DNA of 64,000 nt from positions 23,656 through 87,655 of the forward strand of contig VGXO01000005.1 in NCBI GenBank assembly GCA_016873275.1, given 5' to 3'. Every line of letters starts with the position of its first letter. Position 1 is the first letter of the stretch. This stretch comes from Phycisphaerae bacterium (GTDB lineage Bacteria > Planctomycetota > Phycisphaerae > Phycisphaerales > SM1A02). A program made the translations under genes and the position numbers. The notes beneath the pieces were generated by a model. The model worked only from the letters and a program-made list of their open reading frames with translations. It did not search any database and was not told where the DNA came from. Below are positions 62,782 through 64,000 of this stretch, piece by piece.

Positions 62782-63174
62782 ATGACTCGATCTGGCAAGG
62801 ATCTTCCGGTTCGACGCTCGCTCGCGGTCGCCGACCTGTCGTGGGATGGGCGGGTGCTTCGCGTCGGACTGCTCAGTGCGAGCTTCGGTCCTCGCGAGGT
62901 CCCGGAACTCAACGAGCACATGGCGGAGTTCCTCGTGACCGCGGGCGGCGACCTTCGGCACCTCGTGATCGACGTCCGACCCGTCCGCTTCATGTCGAGC
63001 ATGGGTCTCGGCTTCTGCATCGCAAGCCGCAACGAGGCGTCCCGCCGCGGGGCTTCGGCGCACATGCTCGGCGCCGCCACGGAGCTCCTCGACCTGTTCA
63101 GGCTCATGAAGCTCGACACCATGTTCCACTTCCACCGGGGCGAGGACGAGCTGGCGAAGCGGCTCAGCGCCTGA
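62782..63174 (+). CDS. STAS-domain protein (anti-sigma factor antagonist-like)
   Basis: 130 residues forming one STAS domain. VLRVGLLSASFGPREVPELNEHMAEFLV is followed by HLVIDVRPVRFMSSMGLGFCIASRNEASRRGASAHMLGA, where M-S-S-M-G-L matches the phosphorylated-serine loop D-S-S-G-L of SpoIIAA/RsbV, and then LFRLMKLDTMFHFH at the end. It may act in a partner-switching cascade with a serine kinase; no kinase gene is adjacent. A basic N-terminal 20 residues precede the domain. Confidence 0.85.
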   Translation: MTRSGKDLPVRRSLAVADLSWDGRVLRVGLLSASFGPREVPELNEHMAEFLVTAGGDLRHLVIDVRPVRFMSSMGLGFCIASRNEASRRGASAHMLGAATELLDLFRLMKLDTMFHFHRGEDELAKRLSA

Positions 63175-63235
63175 CGGCGCAGTCTCGGCGACCCTGCCGA
63201 GCGCGAGCGTCCATCGGACCGATGGAAGGACCGTG

Positions 63236-64000
63236 ATGTCCGCGACCCTGCCGCCGTCGAACCACGCCACGACCGCGCCGGGTCGTTCGCTCGGAGCCCT
63301 CGGCGCCGTGGTGATCGGGCGCAACGAGGGCGCCCGCCTCGAGACCTGCCTTCGATCGCTGCTGCGCGAGGTTCCGGCGACCTCGATCGTCTACGTGGAC
63401 TCCGCCTCCTCGGACGGAAGCGTGGCGCTCGCGACCTCGCTCGGGGTGATCGTCCATCCGGTGGATCCGTCGAGACCGATGAGCGCCGCCCGCTCCCGCA
63501 ACGAGGGATTCGAGCGGCTGCTTGGAGTCCATCCCGAGATCGAGCTCGTCCAGTTCGTCGATGGCGACTGCGAGGTCCTTCCCGGTTGGCTTGCCCGCGG
63601 TGCGGCGATGCTGCGGGGCGCGGAGGACCTCGCCGCGGTCTGCGGACGGACGGTCGAGCGGCACCGTGAGGCGACCATCTACAACCGGCTCTGCGACATC
63701 GAGTTCGACGCGCCTCCCGGAGCCGCGAAGGCGACCGGCGGCATCTTCATGATCCGGGCGAGCGCGTTCCGCGCGGTCGGCGGCATGAGGGTCGAGGTCG
63801 TCGCGGGCGAGGAGCCGGAGATGGGACTGCGCCTCCGGGCCGCCGGCTGGCGCCTCGAGCGGCTCGGCGAGCGGATGGTGCTCCACGACTCCGCGATGAC
63901 CCGCTTCCGGCAGTGGTGGCGCCGCTCCGTGCGGTCGGGCGTCGCCTACGCGATCGGCAAGCACCTTCACGGGCGCGGGCCCGAGCGGTTCTGCGTCGCG
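63236..64000 (+). CDS. Family 2 glycosyltransferase, 5' part
   Basis: 255 codons are visible and the gene runs off the right edge. After a 25-residue polar start comes the GT-A fold: LGAVVIGRNEGARLETCLRSLL, VYVDSASSDGSVALA (nucleotide-binding aspartate), MSAARSRNEGF, the D-x-D site in VQFVDGDCEVLPGWL, and GGIFMIRASAFRAVGGM...GEEPEMGLRLRAAGW with the probable catalytic acidic residues. It transfers a sugar to a surface glycan or lipid; the exact product is unknown. GGAAGG lies before the ATG at 63236. Confidence 0.88.
   Translation, partial: MSATLPPSNHATTAPGRSLGALGAVVIGRNEGARLETCLRSLLREVPATSIVYVDSASSDGSVALATSLGVIVHPVDPSRPMSAARSRNEGFERLLGVHPEIELVQFVDGDCEVLPGWLARGAAMLRGAEDLAAVCGRTVERHREATIYNRLCDIEFDAPPGAAKATGGIFMIRASAFRAVGGMRVEVVAGEEPEMGLRLRAAGWRLERLGERMVLHDSAMTRFRQWWRRSVRSGVAYAIGKHLHGRGPERFCVA

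Overview
The window is a 64 kb piece of a very GC-rich bacterial chromosome. Coding third positions are almost all G or C, and start codons are ATG or GTG. Four genes carry dockerin-like EF-hand pairs (D-N-D-G spacing followed by LL-x-x-W). There is also a secreted protein with a VPAPGA-type C-terminal sorting tail, an exosortase fused to EpsI, and a planctomycete-style pseudopilin. Together these point to a planctomycete of the Phycisphaerae/Phycisphaerales type. That placement is inference from gene style, because there is no rRNA here. I see no IS element, prophage, CRISPR array or tRNA.

Layout. 1-6.4 kb: end of a dockerin protein, a TSUP permease, a methyltransferase, comM and a bifunctional putA. 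6.5-13.7 kb: fabI converges on an O-antigen-ligase-like membrane protein. A tight minus-strand operon follows: a glutamate-receptor-like K+ channel, a BtpA-family protein, a D-amino-acid aminotransferase-like enzyme, coaX and a short MnmE-like GTPase. 13.7-19.5 kb: aldose epimerase and a sulfate-activation cluster (cysD, cysN-C fusion, separate cysC, HAL2-type PAP phosphatase). 19.7-23.5 kb: an EF-G paralogue and a three-gene envelope operon (Cys-rich secreted protein, HMA lipoprotein, outer-membrane barrel), probably metal related.

23.5-35 kb: the envelope and secretion part. It holds a sorting-tail protein with a structured leader and a strong terminator, an FMN alpha-hydroxyacid oxidase, three dockerin proteins, exosortase-EpsI, a LOG protein, a SulP transporter broken by an internal deletion, and pgeF. 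35-43.5 kb: housekeeping genes on the minus strand. These are dxr, an RNase E/G with an IF2-N module in its tail and a long leader, ptsI/ptsP and dnaK. 43.7-48.4 kb: a membrane endonuclease/phosphatase-family protein, a pseudopilin, an ECF sigma/anti-sigma pair, a Dabb lipoprotein and a 510-base gene-free stretch full of strong hairpins.

48.4-64 kb: nrdJ and dcd (deoxynucleotide supply), a 15-bp minisatellite, a UvrD/PcrA helicase, a chemoreceptor-like protein, serA, map, an Asn/Gly-rich repeat protein, hutI, sixA, a STAS protein and the start of a family 2 glycosyltransferase.

Functional links supported by the layout: sulfate to APS/PAPS and removal of the PAP by-product (cysDNC, cysC, HAL2-type); B12-dependent ribonucleotide reduction plus dCTP deamination (nrdJ, dcd); a sorting-tail protein and its putative exosortase within 3 kb; sigma and anti-sigma. 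The best candidates for something less known are the K+ channel operon, the metal-envelope operon, the Asn-rich protein, and two structured non-coding stretches (the rne leader and 47.9-48.4 kb).
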